Positions 6,334 through 16,294 of a stretch of 28,061 nucleotides of DNA are shown in pieces. The DNA is from an uncultured Gemmobacter sp. (GTDB taxonomy: Bacteria > Pseudomonadota > Alphaproteobacteria > Rhodobacterales > Rhodobacteraceae): NCBI GenBank assembly GCA_937983495.1, contig CALKAA010000474.1, positions 1 through 28,061 on the forward strand. The letters are read 5' to 3'. Made by a program: the position numbers and the translations under genes. Positions within the stretch are counted from its first letter, which is position 1; each line of letters begins with the position of its first letter. The notes under the pieces were generated by a model. The model was not told the origin of the DNA and made no database searches. It was given only the letters and a program-made list of their open reading frames with translations.

Positions 6334-7092
6334 TTACCACATCTGCCAGATCAGCCGGAGCGCCAGCGCCGAGGAGGTGATCACCAGCAAAGGCTTGATG
6401 ATGCGGGCACCAATCCGCATCGCCACGCGCGATCCGATCCGCGCTCCCGCCGCCTGAGCAAGCCCCATGGCAAGGCCAATCGCCCACCATGGTGCACCTT
6501 GCAGCGCAAACACCGCAAGGCTGCCGATATTGGAGGCGAAGTTCAGAAACTTGGTATGGGCCGTGGCTTTCAACACACCATAGCCCGCCAGCATGACGAA
6601 GCCGAGCATGTAGAATGCCCCGGCCCCTGGCCCTAAAAGCCCGTCATAAAACCCGACCAGCGGCACCACAGTGGCGGCAAACAGCGCCGGGCTGACCCGC
6701 GCCAACCTGTCCGCATCGCTGAGGCCCGGCTTCAACGCAAAGAACAGCGCAATCCCGATCAGCAGCACCGGCAGGCCCAGCTTCAGCACCTCGGTCGGCA
6801 GGTAGCTGACCAGCATCGCCCCAAAAGCCGAAGCCAGAAAGGCCAGAGCAGCAGGCCCAAGCTGCCGCCGCACATCCACATGCCCGGCCCGCGCGTAAGA
6901 CCACGCCGCAGACCCCGCGCCAAACGCGCCCTGCACCTTGTTGGTTGACAGCGCCTGAACCGGGCTGGCTCCGGCCAGCAACAGCGCGGGCAAGGTGATG
7001 AGACCGCCGCCCCCGGCAATGGAATCGACAAAGCCCGCGACAAAGGCCGCCCCGATCAGCATGGCTGCCAGATCCAGCGAAACTTCGAACAT
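6334..7092 (-). CDS. TauE/SafE (TSUP) family membrane permease
   Basis: A 252-residue inner-membrane protein with about eight hydrophobic helices. The family signature is at the first repeat: GFVDSIAGGGGLITLPALLLAG followed by ALSTNKVQGAFG. The second repeat has GFYDGLLGPGAGAF and AHTKFLNFASNIGS, which match the duplicated TSUP (PF01925) architecture. Members export sulfite, sulfoacetate or other organic anions; the substrate here is not deducible. The ATG at 7092 overlaps the GNAT stop by one base; a GTG one codon upstream at 7095 would give a GTGA overlap and is an equal alternative. It is probably the last gene of the serB-GNAT-permease transcript, which then runs head-on into chrR. Confidence 0.88.
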   Translation of the reverse strand: MFEVSLDLAAMLIGAAFVAGFVDSIAGGGGLITLPALLLAGASPVQALSTNKVQGAFGAGSAAWSYARAGHVDVRRQLGPAALAFLASAFGAMLVSYLPTEVLKLGLPVLLIGIALFFALKPGLSDADRLARVSPALFAATVVPLVGFYDGLLGPGAGAFYMLGFVMLAGYGVLKATAHTKFLNFASNIGSLAVFALQGAPWWAIGLAMGLAQAAGARIGSRVAMRIGARIIKPLLVITSSALALRLIWQMW

Positions 7093-7571
7093 CACAGGTC
7101 GAACCTGCGCGAGACCCGCCCGACGCGGGCCCCTGATTTTAGTCTAAAATCAGGGTCTTCAGCGTAATCGACAAAACCGCGGCGGGCGTAATAGCCCAAG
7201 CCCGGCGCATTGTCGGCACGGATCGTGGCATTGAGCACCCTCACACCCGCGCCGCGCGCGGCGGTCACCGTCACGGCGAACAGCGCCTGCCCGGCACCGC
7301 TGCGCTGACGATCGGGCGCGACAAAGGTGCCAATATCGCCCCAGCCCTCGGGCAAGGCCGGGTTATGACCGACCGATTGAAAGCCGATCAGCCCCTGATC
7401 ATCCTCGGCCAAATGACAGCAGATCGGCTCCACGCCTTCGATGTAATGGGCGATGATCGCCTCGGGCGTAAAGGCTACCTCATGGGCCGTGGTGCCGCCG
7501 ATGGCGATGATGCGATTGAGCAGCGCAGTCATGGCGGGTGCATCCTCGGGCCGGGCGGGGCGCAAGATCAC
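7092..7571 (-). CDS. GNAT family N-acetyltransferase
   Basis: A 159-residue acetyltransferase. The start fits the family (VILRPARPEDAPAMTALLN), the acetyl-CoA-binding region reads IGTFVAPDRQRSGAGQALFAV (R/Q-x-x-G-x-G/A type), and the C-terminal motif ADNAPGLGYYARRGFVDYAED is standard. The GTG at 7571 overlaps the serB stop as GTGA and begins exactly at the usual GNAT N-terminus; a longer frame to 7649 only reads serB in another frame. The acetyl acceptor is unknown. The codons for DPDFRLKSG near the C-terminus are embedded in a 25-bp palindrome (7131-7155) that is strikingly AT-rich for this gene. Confidence 0.87.
   Translation of the reverse strand: MILRPARPEDAPAMTALLNRIIAIGGTTAHEVAFTPEAIIAHYIEGVEPICCHLAEDDQGLIGFQSVGHNPALPEGWGDIGTFVAPDRQRSGAGQALFAVTVTAARGAGVRVLNATIRADNAPGLGYYARRGFVDYAEDPDFRLKSGARVGRVSRRFDL
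7131..7155. repeat. 25-bp perfect palindromic element inside the GNAT gene
   Basis: Arms CCCTGATTTTAG (7131-7142) and CTAAAATCAGGG (7144-7155) are exact reverse complements around a single T. The element lies in frame in the GNAT gene and encodes PDFRLKSG on the minus strand. It has a far lower GC content than the surrounding coding DNA. It could fold as an 11-bp hairpin in mRNA about 40 bases before the permease start. No second copy was seen in the window. Confidence 0.9.
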
Positions 7572-8443
7572 GCCACAAACTCCGCCCGCGCATAACCCTG
7601 CATGAACAAGAGCGCCGTCAGATCGCCATGGTTCACCCGGATGTCGCATTGCGCCGCAACCGAGGGCTTGGCATGCAGCGCCACGCCCGCACCTGCCCGG
7701 TTCAGCATCGCCAGATCATTGGCCCCATCGCCCACGGCCATCGCGTCCTCCGGCGTGATGCCCAGCCGCGCGGTGATCTCCAGCAGCGCATCCAGCTTGG
7801 CCTGCTTGCCCAGAATCGGCATCCCCACCGTGCCGGTCAGCACCCCGTTTTCGGCATTCAGCGTATTGGCGCGGTTTTCGTCAAAGCCCAAAGCCTCAGC
7901 CACGCGCCCGGTAAAGGCGGTGAACCCGCCCGAGACCAGCGCCGCATAGCTGCCATGGGCCTTCATCGTGGCCAGAAGCGCCTTGCCGCCGGGCATGAAA
8001 GTGATGCGGTCTTGATACACCCGCTCGATCACAGCCTCAGGCAGGCCCTTCAACAGGCCTACGCGTTCGCGCAGCGCCGCTTCGAAATCCAGCTCGCCAT
8101 TCATCGCCCGCGCCGTGATACCCGCCACATGCGCGCCCACGCCTGCCTCATCGGCCAGCTCGTCGATGCATTCCTGCTGAATCATCGTGCTGTCCATATC
8201 GGCCAGCAACAAGCGCTTCTTGCGGCCCTCGCTCGGCTGCACGATCAGATCGACGCGCAGCCCTTGCAGATCCTCCCACACCTGCCAGCGATTGTCCGGC
8301 ACGGCTGGCATATCGAACTCCGCCGCCACCGCCGGTTCCAGCCAGCGCGCATCGCCGCCGCCCCAGGCATTGCGCAGGGTTTCCACGGTCATGCGTTCCA
8401 ACACCGGGGTTTCGGGATTGGTCAGAAGCGTTACGGTAAACAT
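7568..8443 (-). CDS. serB: phosphoserine phosphatase
   Basis: A 291-residue HAD-superfamily enzyme that hydrolyses O-phosphoserine to serine, the last step of the phosphorylated serine pathway. HAD motif I is DMDST (residues 82-86, nucleophile Asp82, acid/base Asp84); motif II is SGGF (171-174); motif III Lys lies in LGKQAK (about 213-216); motif IV is GDGAND (238-243). ECIDELADEAG and the FMPGGKALL segment are typical of SerB. The N-terminal 75 residues resemble the ACT-like extension found in longer SerB proteins. An AAGGG site precedes the ATG. It lies 12 bp after gyrB on the same strand, so it may be read from the gyrB transcript, and it is coupled to the GNAT gene by GTGA. Confidence 0.95.
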   Translation of the reverse strand: MFTVTLLTNPETPVLERMTVETLRNAWGGGDARWLEPAVAAEFDMPAVPDNRWQVWEDLQGLRVDLIVQPSEGRKKRLLLADMDSTMIQQECIDELADEAGVGAHVAGITARAMNGELDFEAALRERVGLLKGLPEAVIERVYQDRITFMPGGKALLATMKAHGSYAALVSGGFTAFTGRVAEALGFDENRANTLNAENGVLTGTVGMPILGKQAKLDALLEITARLGITPEDAMAVGDGANDLAMLNRAGAGVALHAKPSVAAQCDIRVNHGDLTALLFMQGYARAEFVA

Positions 8444-8455
8444 CGGATACCCTTC

Positions 8456-10964
<2,509 letters not shown>

Positions 10965-10986
10965 CCCTTGGACACAAGATTTGGGG

Positions 10987-11607
10987 TCAGAGGAAAGGGA
11001 TGACAAAGGCCACCGCAATCAGCAGCCCACCGGCGGTCAGGTTCAACCGGCGCAGGTTCTCCGGGCTGGAGAGCAGGTCGCGCGCCCGATCCAGAAACTT
11101 GGACAGCAGCAGGTTGCAGGCCATCGGCAAAAACCCTGAAATGCAAATGATCGCCAGAATGTCGGGCCAGGTCAGCCGTGACAGGTCAAAAAAGCCGGGC
11201 AATGCGCCCATATAGAACAAGATTGCCTTGGGGTTGCCGATCACGGCGGCAAGGCCCACGGTAAAGCCCGCCATCACGCCGGGCCGCGTCAGGCGGCTGT
11301 CACTGCCGGGTGCCTTGGCAGGCGCGCGCAGCAGCATCACGCCCATCACCAGGAACACCGCCGCCGCCACCCACCGCAGAAGGCTCAGCACCTCACCATA
11401 TTGCGTCACGATCCATGAAAGGCCCAGAATTGCGGCCAGCGGCCACATCAGATCACCAATCGCCACCCCCACGGCCAGAGGCCAGGCCGCACGAAATCCC
11501 CCCGAAAGCGCCCGCGCCAGCAGCGCCACCCAAACCGGGCCGGGCACCAGCCACAGGCCCAGCATGGCACCCGCATAGGTCAGAAGTTGCCAAAAGGTGA
11601 CGGTCAT
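10987..11607 (-). CDS. LysE/RhtB family amino-acid exporter
   Basis: A 206-residue inner-membrane protein with about six hydrophobic helices. The family marks are the N-terminal WLVPGPVWVALLARALSGG (PGP motif followed by a small-residue helix), GVAIGDLMW, and GLAAVIGNPKAILFYMGALPGF (the GNPKA motif). Family members export lysine, homoserine, threonine or related metabolites by proton antiport; the substrate cannot be read from this sequence. It starts at an ATG overlapping the nucleotidyltransferase stop (ATGA), so the two are a coupled pair placed between recF and gyrB. That pairing is not part of the classical replication block. Confidence 0.9.
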   Translation of the reverse strand: MTVTFWQLLTYAGAMLGLWLVPGPVWVALLARALSGGFRAAWPLAVGVAIGDLMWPLAAILGLSWIVTQYGEVLSLLRWVAAAVFLVMGVMLLRAPAKAPGSDSRLTRPGVMAGFTVGLAAVIGNPKAILFYMGALPGFFDLSRLTWPDILAIICISGFLPMACNLLLSKFLDRARDLLSSPENLRRLNLTAGGLLIAVAFVIPFL

Positions 11608-12401
11608 CCAAAGCGCCTCGTCAAATCAAGATGCAGCCGGTTCGCCTCGGCCCAATGGTCGGGATACTGCGGCGCCTGCGGGGCGGCAAGCCAGTCGCGC
11701 GCCGCCTGCAATTCGCTGGCAATCAGCGCATCCACCGCCGGGTCCGTCGCCTCGGCATAACCCATCTCACCCGCCTCCAGCTTGCGCGCCACAAGCTGCC
11801 GCAGCCAGGCCTCCACCTCGGGCGGCAGATCGACAGCCGCCACCAGATCCCACAGGTTCATAGGCGGCATGGCCCCGTCATGCAGCCGCATCCACCGCAG
11901 CGCCATGGCCGGGCGCAACGTGTAAAAATATCGTTTGAGCCGAATGCCCTGCTCGGTCACCTGCCGCTCGCTTTGTCGATCCGCCAAGGCCAGATAGTGC
12001 CATGTGACAGGCCGCCGCGTCAGTGCCTTGCGGCAAAAGTCAGACAGCGCCGCGTGGGCCTCGGGAATATCGACATAGCGGATCGGGGATTGCAGCCATT
12101 CTGGCAAAACGGCATTGGATTTCACCGCCAGCGTCAATGCCTTGCCCAGCTCCCACCCCGAAATGTCCAGTTCGCCGGAAATCGGCCGCTCGATCACGTC
12201 CCGGGTCGGGTCCAGGCGCAGAAACCAGTCGGCAGGGCGGGCATAGACAAAACGCACGTCATAATCGCTGTCGCGCGAATGAAAGCCCCAAGCCCGCGAA
12301 CCGGATTCGACGGCAAACAGGACGGTCACGCCTTCCTCGGCGGCAATCCGCGCGATCTCATCTCGGATCAGCCCCTGCATGGCGGATGAAACCGGGGTCA
12401 T
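11604..12401 (-). CDS. nucleotidyltransferase, RlaP/YcgL-like (DNA polymerase beta fold)
   Basis: A 265-residue protein with the DNA-polymerase-beta nucleotidyltransferase motif: GSRAWGF (residues 34-40) followed by the metal-binding DSDYD (Asp46 and Asp48) and VRFVY. The downstream layout (VLPEWLQSPIRY, RRPVTWHYLALADRQ, KRYFYTLRPAMALRWM) fits the COG3541/PF10127 family, some members of which (RlaP) sit in RNA-repair operons. No RNA ligase or RtcB-like gene is near, so an RNA-repair role is not supported by context. It may modify a nucleic acid or a small molecule. The ATG at 12401 has no clear ribosome site; Met8 at 12380 is an alternative. It is coupled to the LysE-type gene and lies 55 bp after recF. 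Confidence 0.8.
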   Translation of the reverse strand: MTPVSSAMQGLIRDEIARIAAEEGVTVLFAVESGSRAWGFHSRDSDYDVRFVYARPADWFLRLDPTRDVIERPISGELDISGWELGKALTLAVKSNAVLPEWLQSPIRYVDIPEAHAALSDFCRKALTRRPVTWHYLALADRQSERQVTEQGIRLKRYFYTLRPAMALRWMRLHDGAMPPMNLWDLVAAVDLPPEVEAWLRQLVARKLEAGEMGYAEATDPAVDALIASELQAARDWLAAPQAPQYPDHWAEANRLHLDLTRRFG

Positions 12402-12456
12402 GCCGGAAAGCCCATGCTACAATCAGTCAGGCCGGGCAAACCAAAGGTAATCAGGG

Positions 12457-13554
12457 TCATGCTTGCATCTCGGTAATGATGGAATGCCCCTCGACATCCG
12501 TGATTTCAAAGGTTTGTCCCCGCGCGCCCAGGCTGTCAAACAGGCCCGGCTCGGTGCCGGTCATGATCGCCTGCGCCCCGGTGGCGCACAGCTCGTCATA
12601 AAGCACCGCGCGCCGCCCGGCATCCAGATGCGCCGCCACCTCATCCAGCAGCAAGATCGGCGGACGGCCCAGATCAGCGGCCAAAGCGCGGGCATTGGCT
12701 AGGATCAGGCTGATCAGCAGCGCCTTCTGCTCACCGGTCGAGCATTGATCCGCCGCCACGCCCTTGGCCGTAAACACCGCCGCCAGATCGGCGCGATGTG
12801 GCCCCAGAAGCGTGCGCCCCGCCGCCATGTCGCGCCGCCGCCCGTCAGCCAAAGCCTGCGCCAGATCGGCCGCTGTCCCCTCCGGGTTCACCACCTCCAG
12901 CGCCGCCTTGGGGAAAGCCGTCTCCGCCCCCTCCTGCGCCGCCATCAAGCGCGCTACAGTGGCGGCGCGGTTCGCCTCGATCACCGCGCCGGATTGCGCC
13001 ATCTGCCCCTCCAGCGCGCCATACCAATGCGGATCAGAGACCTCGTCCTTCAACAGGCGGTTGCGGTCGCGCATCGCCTTTTCATAGGCCAGCACAGCCT
13101 CGGCATGATCAGGCGCAAAACTCAGCGTCAGGCGGTCCAGAAACCGCCGCCGCCCTTCGGCGGCCTCGATCCAGAGCCGGTCCATGCTGGGCACCAGCCA
13201 GACCATGCGCAAGATCCGCGCCAAGGCCAGTTGCGGCGCCGCCTTGCCGTCAATCCGCACCGACCGCGTGGCCCCGCCCTCGGCCCAGGTCTCCAACTGA
13301 TGCGCCGCGTTCAACCCGGCCACCTCGGCGGTCACCTTCCAGCCGATCACCTCAGGCCGCCGCGCGATTTCCTCAGTCCCGGCCCGGCGCAAGCCGCGCC
13401 CCGGCGAGAGCAGCGAAACCGCCTCCAGAATATTGGTCTTGCCCGCCCCATTCGCGCCCACCAGCGCCACAGGCCGCCCGTCAAACACCAGCCGCGCGGC
13501 GCGATGGCTGCGGAAATGCGAAAGCTGAAGCGCAAGGATCGCCAACCCGCTCAC
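12457..13554 (-). CDS. recF: DNA replication and repair protein RecF
   Basis: A 365-residue ABC-type ATPase of the SMC/RecF group that helps RecOR load RecA at single-strand gaps. Walker A is GANGAGKTN, close to the N-terminus after LSHFRSHRAARLVFDGRPVALV; the adjacent ILEAVSLLSPGRGLR is typical of RecF. The signature region is CSTGEQKALLISLILANA and Walker B is ILLLDEVAAHLD. The start is a GTG (13554); no upstream ATG fits. It lies 73 bp after dnaN on the same strand, separated by a GC-rich hairpin. Confidence 0.96.
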   Translation of the reverse strand: MSGLAILALQLSHFRSHRAARLVFDGRPVALVGANGAGKTNILEAVSLLSPGRGLRRAGTEEIARRPEVIGWKVTAEVAGLNAAHQLETWAEGGATRSVRIDGKAAPQLALARILRMVWLVPSMDRLWIEAAEGRRRFLDRLTLSFAPDHAEAVLAYEKAMRDRNRLLKDEVSDPHWYGALEGQMAQSGAVIEANRAATVARLMAAQEGAETAFPKAALEVVNPEGTAADLAQALADGRRRDMAAGRTLLGPHRADLAAVFTAKGVAADQCSTGEQKALLISLILANARALAADLGRPPILLLDEVAAHLDAGRRAVLYDELCATGAQAIMTGTEPGLFDSLGARGQTFEITDVEGHSIITEMQA

Positions 13555-13596
13555 GCCTCAACCCTTTTCATCTGTTCCAAAATATCCCACGGGGGT

Positions 13597-13617
13597 CCGG
13601 GGGTGTGAAACCCCCGG
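13597..13617 (-). terminator. GC-rich hairpin after dnaN (terminator or repeat element)
   Basis: Perfect 8-bp arms CCGGGGGT (13597-13604) and ACCCCCGG (13610-13617) with a 5-base loop. In the minus transcript it follows the dnaN stop by 10 bases. A second C-run (ACCCCCG) and the AT-rich ATATTTTGG lie just downstream but there is no continuous T-tract. It may reduce read-through into recF, or be one copy of a dispersed extragenic palindrome. Confidence 0.5.
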
Positions 13618-13627
13618 TCGCGCCCTG

Positions 13628-14746
13628 TCACACGCGCATCGGCATCACGACATAGACCGCGCTGGTGTCATTGCCTTCGCGCATGAGGGTCGGGTCGCCC
13701 GAGGAGTTGAACAGGAACACCGCATTCTCGCGGTCCACCTGACTGGCGATTTCCAGCAGATATTTGGCGTTGAAGCCGATCTCCAGCCGCTCATCGCCAT
13801 AGGCCACGGCCAGTTCTTCTTCGGCGGCACCACTATCGGGGGCGTTCACCGAAAGCACCAGCCGATCCTCGTCAAGGCTCAGCTTCACGGCGCGGCTCCG
13901 CTCCGACGACACGGTCGCCACGCGGTCCACCGCCTTGGCGAAATCGGTGGCATCCACCTCCAACCGGCGGGTGTTATTCATCGGGATCACGCGGGTATAA
14001 TCGGGGAAAGTGCCGTCGATCACCTTGGAGGTCAGCGTGATCGAGGGCGTGGCAAAGCGCACCTTGGTTTCCGAGACCGAGACCGCGATCTGCGCCTCGT
14101 CATCATCCAGCAGTTTGCGCAGCTCATTCACCGTCTTGCGCGGCACGATCACGCCGGGCATGCCCTGCGCATTGTCCGGCAGCGGCGCATCAATGCGCGC
14201 CAGACGGTGACCATCTGTCGCCACGCAGCGCAGCACCGGGCCATCTTCGCCGGTCGAGACGTGCATGTAGACGCCATTCAGGTAATAGCGCGTTTCTTCG
14301 GTCGAGATCGCGAACTTCGCCTTGTCGAACAGGCGGCGCAGCACCGGGGCCGGGGCACCGAAATTGGTGGTGTATTCCGACGAGGCCATGACCGGGAAAT
14401 CTTCCTTCGGCAGGGTCGCCAGATTGAAGGTCGATTTGCCCGCCATCACGGTCAGACGGCCCGCGGCGGCATCCTCGCTCAGCGTGACCAGCGCGCCATC
14501 GGGCAGTTTACGGACAATTTCATGCAGCATCACCGCCGAAACCGTGGTCGCCCCGGCGCGTTCCACCATGGCGGGGGCGCGGTCGACGACTTCAATATCC
14601 AGATCGGTGGCGCGGAAGCTGACGGTGCTGCCCTCGGCCTCGATCAGCACATTGGCCAGAATCGGGATCGTGTTGCGACGCTCGACCACCGATTGCGCCT
14701 GACCCACGGCCTTCAGCAGCGTGCCGCGTTCAATGCTGATCTTCAT
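13628..14746 (-). CDS. dnaN: DNA polymerase III beta sliding clamp
   Basis: A 372-residue sliding clamp, standard length. It forms the dimeric ring that tethers polymerase III to DNA. The N-terminus MKISIERGTLLKAVGQAQSV followed by RRNTIPILANVLIEAEG is typical, as are ATDGHRLA in domain 2 and the C-terminal YVVMPMRV, which forms part of the protein-binding pocket. I start at Met 14746; the longer frame to 14776 adds MVSRKKRVTG, which has no counterpart in known clamps. It lies between dnaA and recF with its own likely promoter (14775-14804). Confidence 0.97.
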   Translation of the reverse strand: MKISIERGTLLKAVGQAQSVVERRNTIPILANVLIEAEGSTVSFRATDLDIEVVDRAPAMVERAGATTVSAVMLHEIVRKLPDGALVTLSEDAAAGRLTVMAGKSTFNLATLPKEDFPVMASSEYTTNFGAPAPVLRRLFDKAKFAISTEETRYYLNGVYMHVSTGEDGPVLRCVATDGHRLARIDAPLPDNAQGMPGVIVPRKTVNELRKLLDDDEAQIAVSVSETKVRFATPSITLTSKVIDGTFPDYTRVIPMNNTRRLEVDATDFAKAVDRVATVSSERSRAVKLSLDEDRLVLSVNAPDSGAAEEELAVAYGDERLEIGFNAKYLLEIASQVDRENAVFLFNSSGDPTLMREGNDTSAVYVVMPMRV

Positions 14747-14774
14747 CCCTGTCACCCTTTTCTTGCGGGACACC

Positions 14775-14804
14775 AAAATACGCCCGGTTCCCGCCGGTTC
14801 TCAA
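14775..14804 (-). promoter_or_regulatory. candidate sigma-70 promoter of dnaN
   Basis: Minus strand: TTGAGA (14804-14799), 18-bp spacer, TATTTT (14780-14775). The -35 matches 5 of 6 consensus bases and the -10 matches 4 of 6. The leader would be about 20 bases. The -10 is imperfect, so this is a moderate call. Confidence 0.4.
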
Positions 14805-14860
14805 GCAGTTTTGGCGACATTCCGCCGGATTTCGGTGGGCGTCAAGCACTTGACCCTGAA

Positions 14861-14883
14861 CTTGGCCGCCAGTTGCGGCCAAG
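14861..14883 (-). terminator. hairpin after dnaA
   Basis: Perfect 9-bp arms CTTGGCCGC (14861-14869) and GCGGCCAAG (14875-14883) with a 5-base loop lie 29 bases beyond the dnaA stop on the minus strand. No T-run follows, so termination may be weak or Rho-assisted. It separates dnaA from the dnaN leader. Confidence 0.5.
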
Positions 14884-14911
14884 CGTGACCCGATTGCAGC
14901 GGATCGACCCT

Positions 14912-16294
14912 TCAGGCCTGCAACAGGCGCTTGAGCATTTGCAGATCATCGGCCAGCTGGCTGTCGGTCGACATCAGCTCTTCAATCTTGCGCACACCAT
15001 GCATGATGGTGGTGTGATCGCGCCCACCAAAGCGACGACCGATCTCGGGCAGGCTGCGTGGGGTCAGTTGCTTGGCCAGATACATGGCGATCTGCCGGGG
15101 CCGCGCGATGTTGCGCAGCCGTTTCGGCCCGATCATATCCGACAGGCGGATGTTATAATGCTCGGCCACCTTGCGCTGAATTTCCTCGATCGTCACCTTG
15201 CGATCCGAAGCGCGCAGAATGTCAGCCAAGCAATCCTGCGTCAGGTCCAGCGTGATTTCGCGGCCCACCAGGCTGGCAAAGGCAAACAGCCGGGTCAGCG
15301 CCCCTTCCAGCACACGCACATTGGTGGTGATGCGATGCGCAAGGAATTCCAGCACGCCATTGGCAATCACCAGTCCCTTGTATTGGTCGCGGTAGAAGTC
15401 GGCCTTTTGTTGCAGGATGCCCAGGCGCAGTTCGTAATCGGTCGGGTGCAGATCGACCACCAGACCGCATTGCAGGCGCGACTTGATGCGTTCCTCCAGA
15501 TCCTTGATCTCGCCCGGCGCGCGGTCGGCGGAAATCACGATCTGCTTGTTCTGATCAACCAGCGCGTTGAAGGTGTGGAAGAATTCCTCCTGCGTGCTGT
15601 CCTTGCCAGCGATGAATTGAACGTCATCCACCATCAGCACATCGACCGAGCGGAACATTTCCTTGAAATCCATCACCGAGCGGTCGCGCAGCGCCTGAAC
15701 GAAGCGATACATGAACTGTTCTGCCGAAAGATACAGCACCCGCAGATGCGGCTGACGCTGCTGCAACTCATGGGCAATGGCGTGCATCAAGTGGGTTTTG
15801 CCAAGGCCGACGCCGCCATACAGGAACAGCGGGTTGAAGGTCACAGGCCCGCCTTCGGCCACACGGCGCGCAGCGGCATGGGCCAGCTCGTTCGGCTTGC
15901 CGACGACGAAGCTGTCAAAGGTGAAACGCGCATCCAGCGGTGCGCCAGGCAGTTCTTCCGATACAGGGCGTGCGGCGGCGCGGGCCTTCGGGGCAGGCTT
16001 GGCACCGGTTGGCTTGGGCACGGCCGCCTTGGCAGGATCAGTCGCACGCGCCACACGCGACACGGCAAATTCCACCCGCTCGACCTGCTGGCCATTGGCG
16101 TTCAGATGCGAGCGGATGTGATCGCCAAAGTTGCGATTCACCCAATCGCCAAAGAACGAGGTCGGCACCTCAAAGCGTGCCACACCGTTCTTCAGGGTCG
16201 AGAGCTTCAGCGGCTCGATCCAGGTGGTGTAGTTGTTCTTGCCCAGACGCTGCTCAAGCTGCTCACGAATCTCGCCCCAAGTTTCGTTGGTCAT
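14912..16294 (-). CDS. dnaA: chromosomal replication initiator protein DnaA
   Basis: A 460-residue AAA+ initiator that unwinds the origin. Domain I spans about 1-80 (MTNETWGEIREQLEQRLGKNNYTTWIEPL). A Pro/Ala/Lys-rich linker (domain II) runs to about 120. Domain III has Walker A GGVGLGKT (160-167) and Walker B LMVDD (220-224). Domain IV ends with the DnaA-box recognition segment GRRFGGRDHTTIMHGVRKI. I take ATG 16294; a TTG three codons upstream (16303) is possible, but GGGA lies 3 bases before the ATG. The gene is monocistronic or followed weakly by dnaN (hairpin 14861-14883). Confidence 0.97.
   Translation of the reverse strand: MTNETWGEIREQLEQRLGKNNYTTWIEPLKLSTLKNGVARFEVPTSFFGDWVNRNFGDHIRSHLNANGQQVERVEFAVSRVARATDPAKAAVPKPTGAKPAPKARAAARPVSEELPGAPLDARFTFDSFVVGKPNELAHAAARRVAEGGPVTFNPLFLYGGVGLGKTHLMHAIAHELQQRQPHLRVLYLSAEQFMYRFVQALRDRSVMDFKEMFRSVDVLMVDDVQFIAGKDSTQEEFFHTFNALVDQNKQIVISADRAPGEIKDLEERIKSRLQCGLVVDLHPTDYELRLGILQQKADFYRDQYKGLVIANGVLEFLAHRITTNVRVLEGALTRLFAFASLVGREITLDLTQDCLADILRASDRKVTIEEIQRKVAEHYNIRLSDMIGPKRLRNIARPRQIAMYLAKQLTPRSLPEIGRRFGGRDHTTIMHGVRKIEELMSTDSQLADDLQMLKRLLQA

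Noticed and set aside
11604..12401. RNA-repair operon based on the RlaP-like gene
   Set aside because: No RNA ligase, kinase-phosphatase or RtcB/RtcR gene is nearby.
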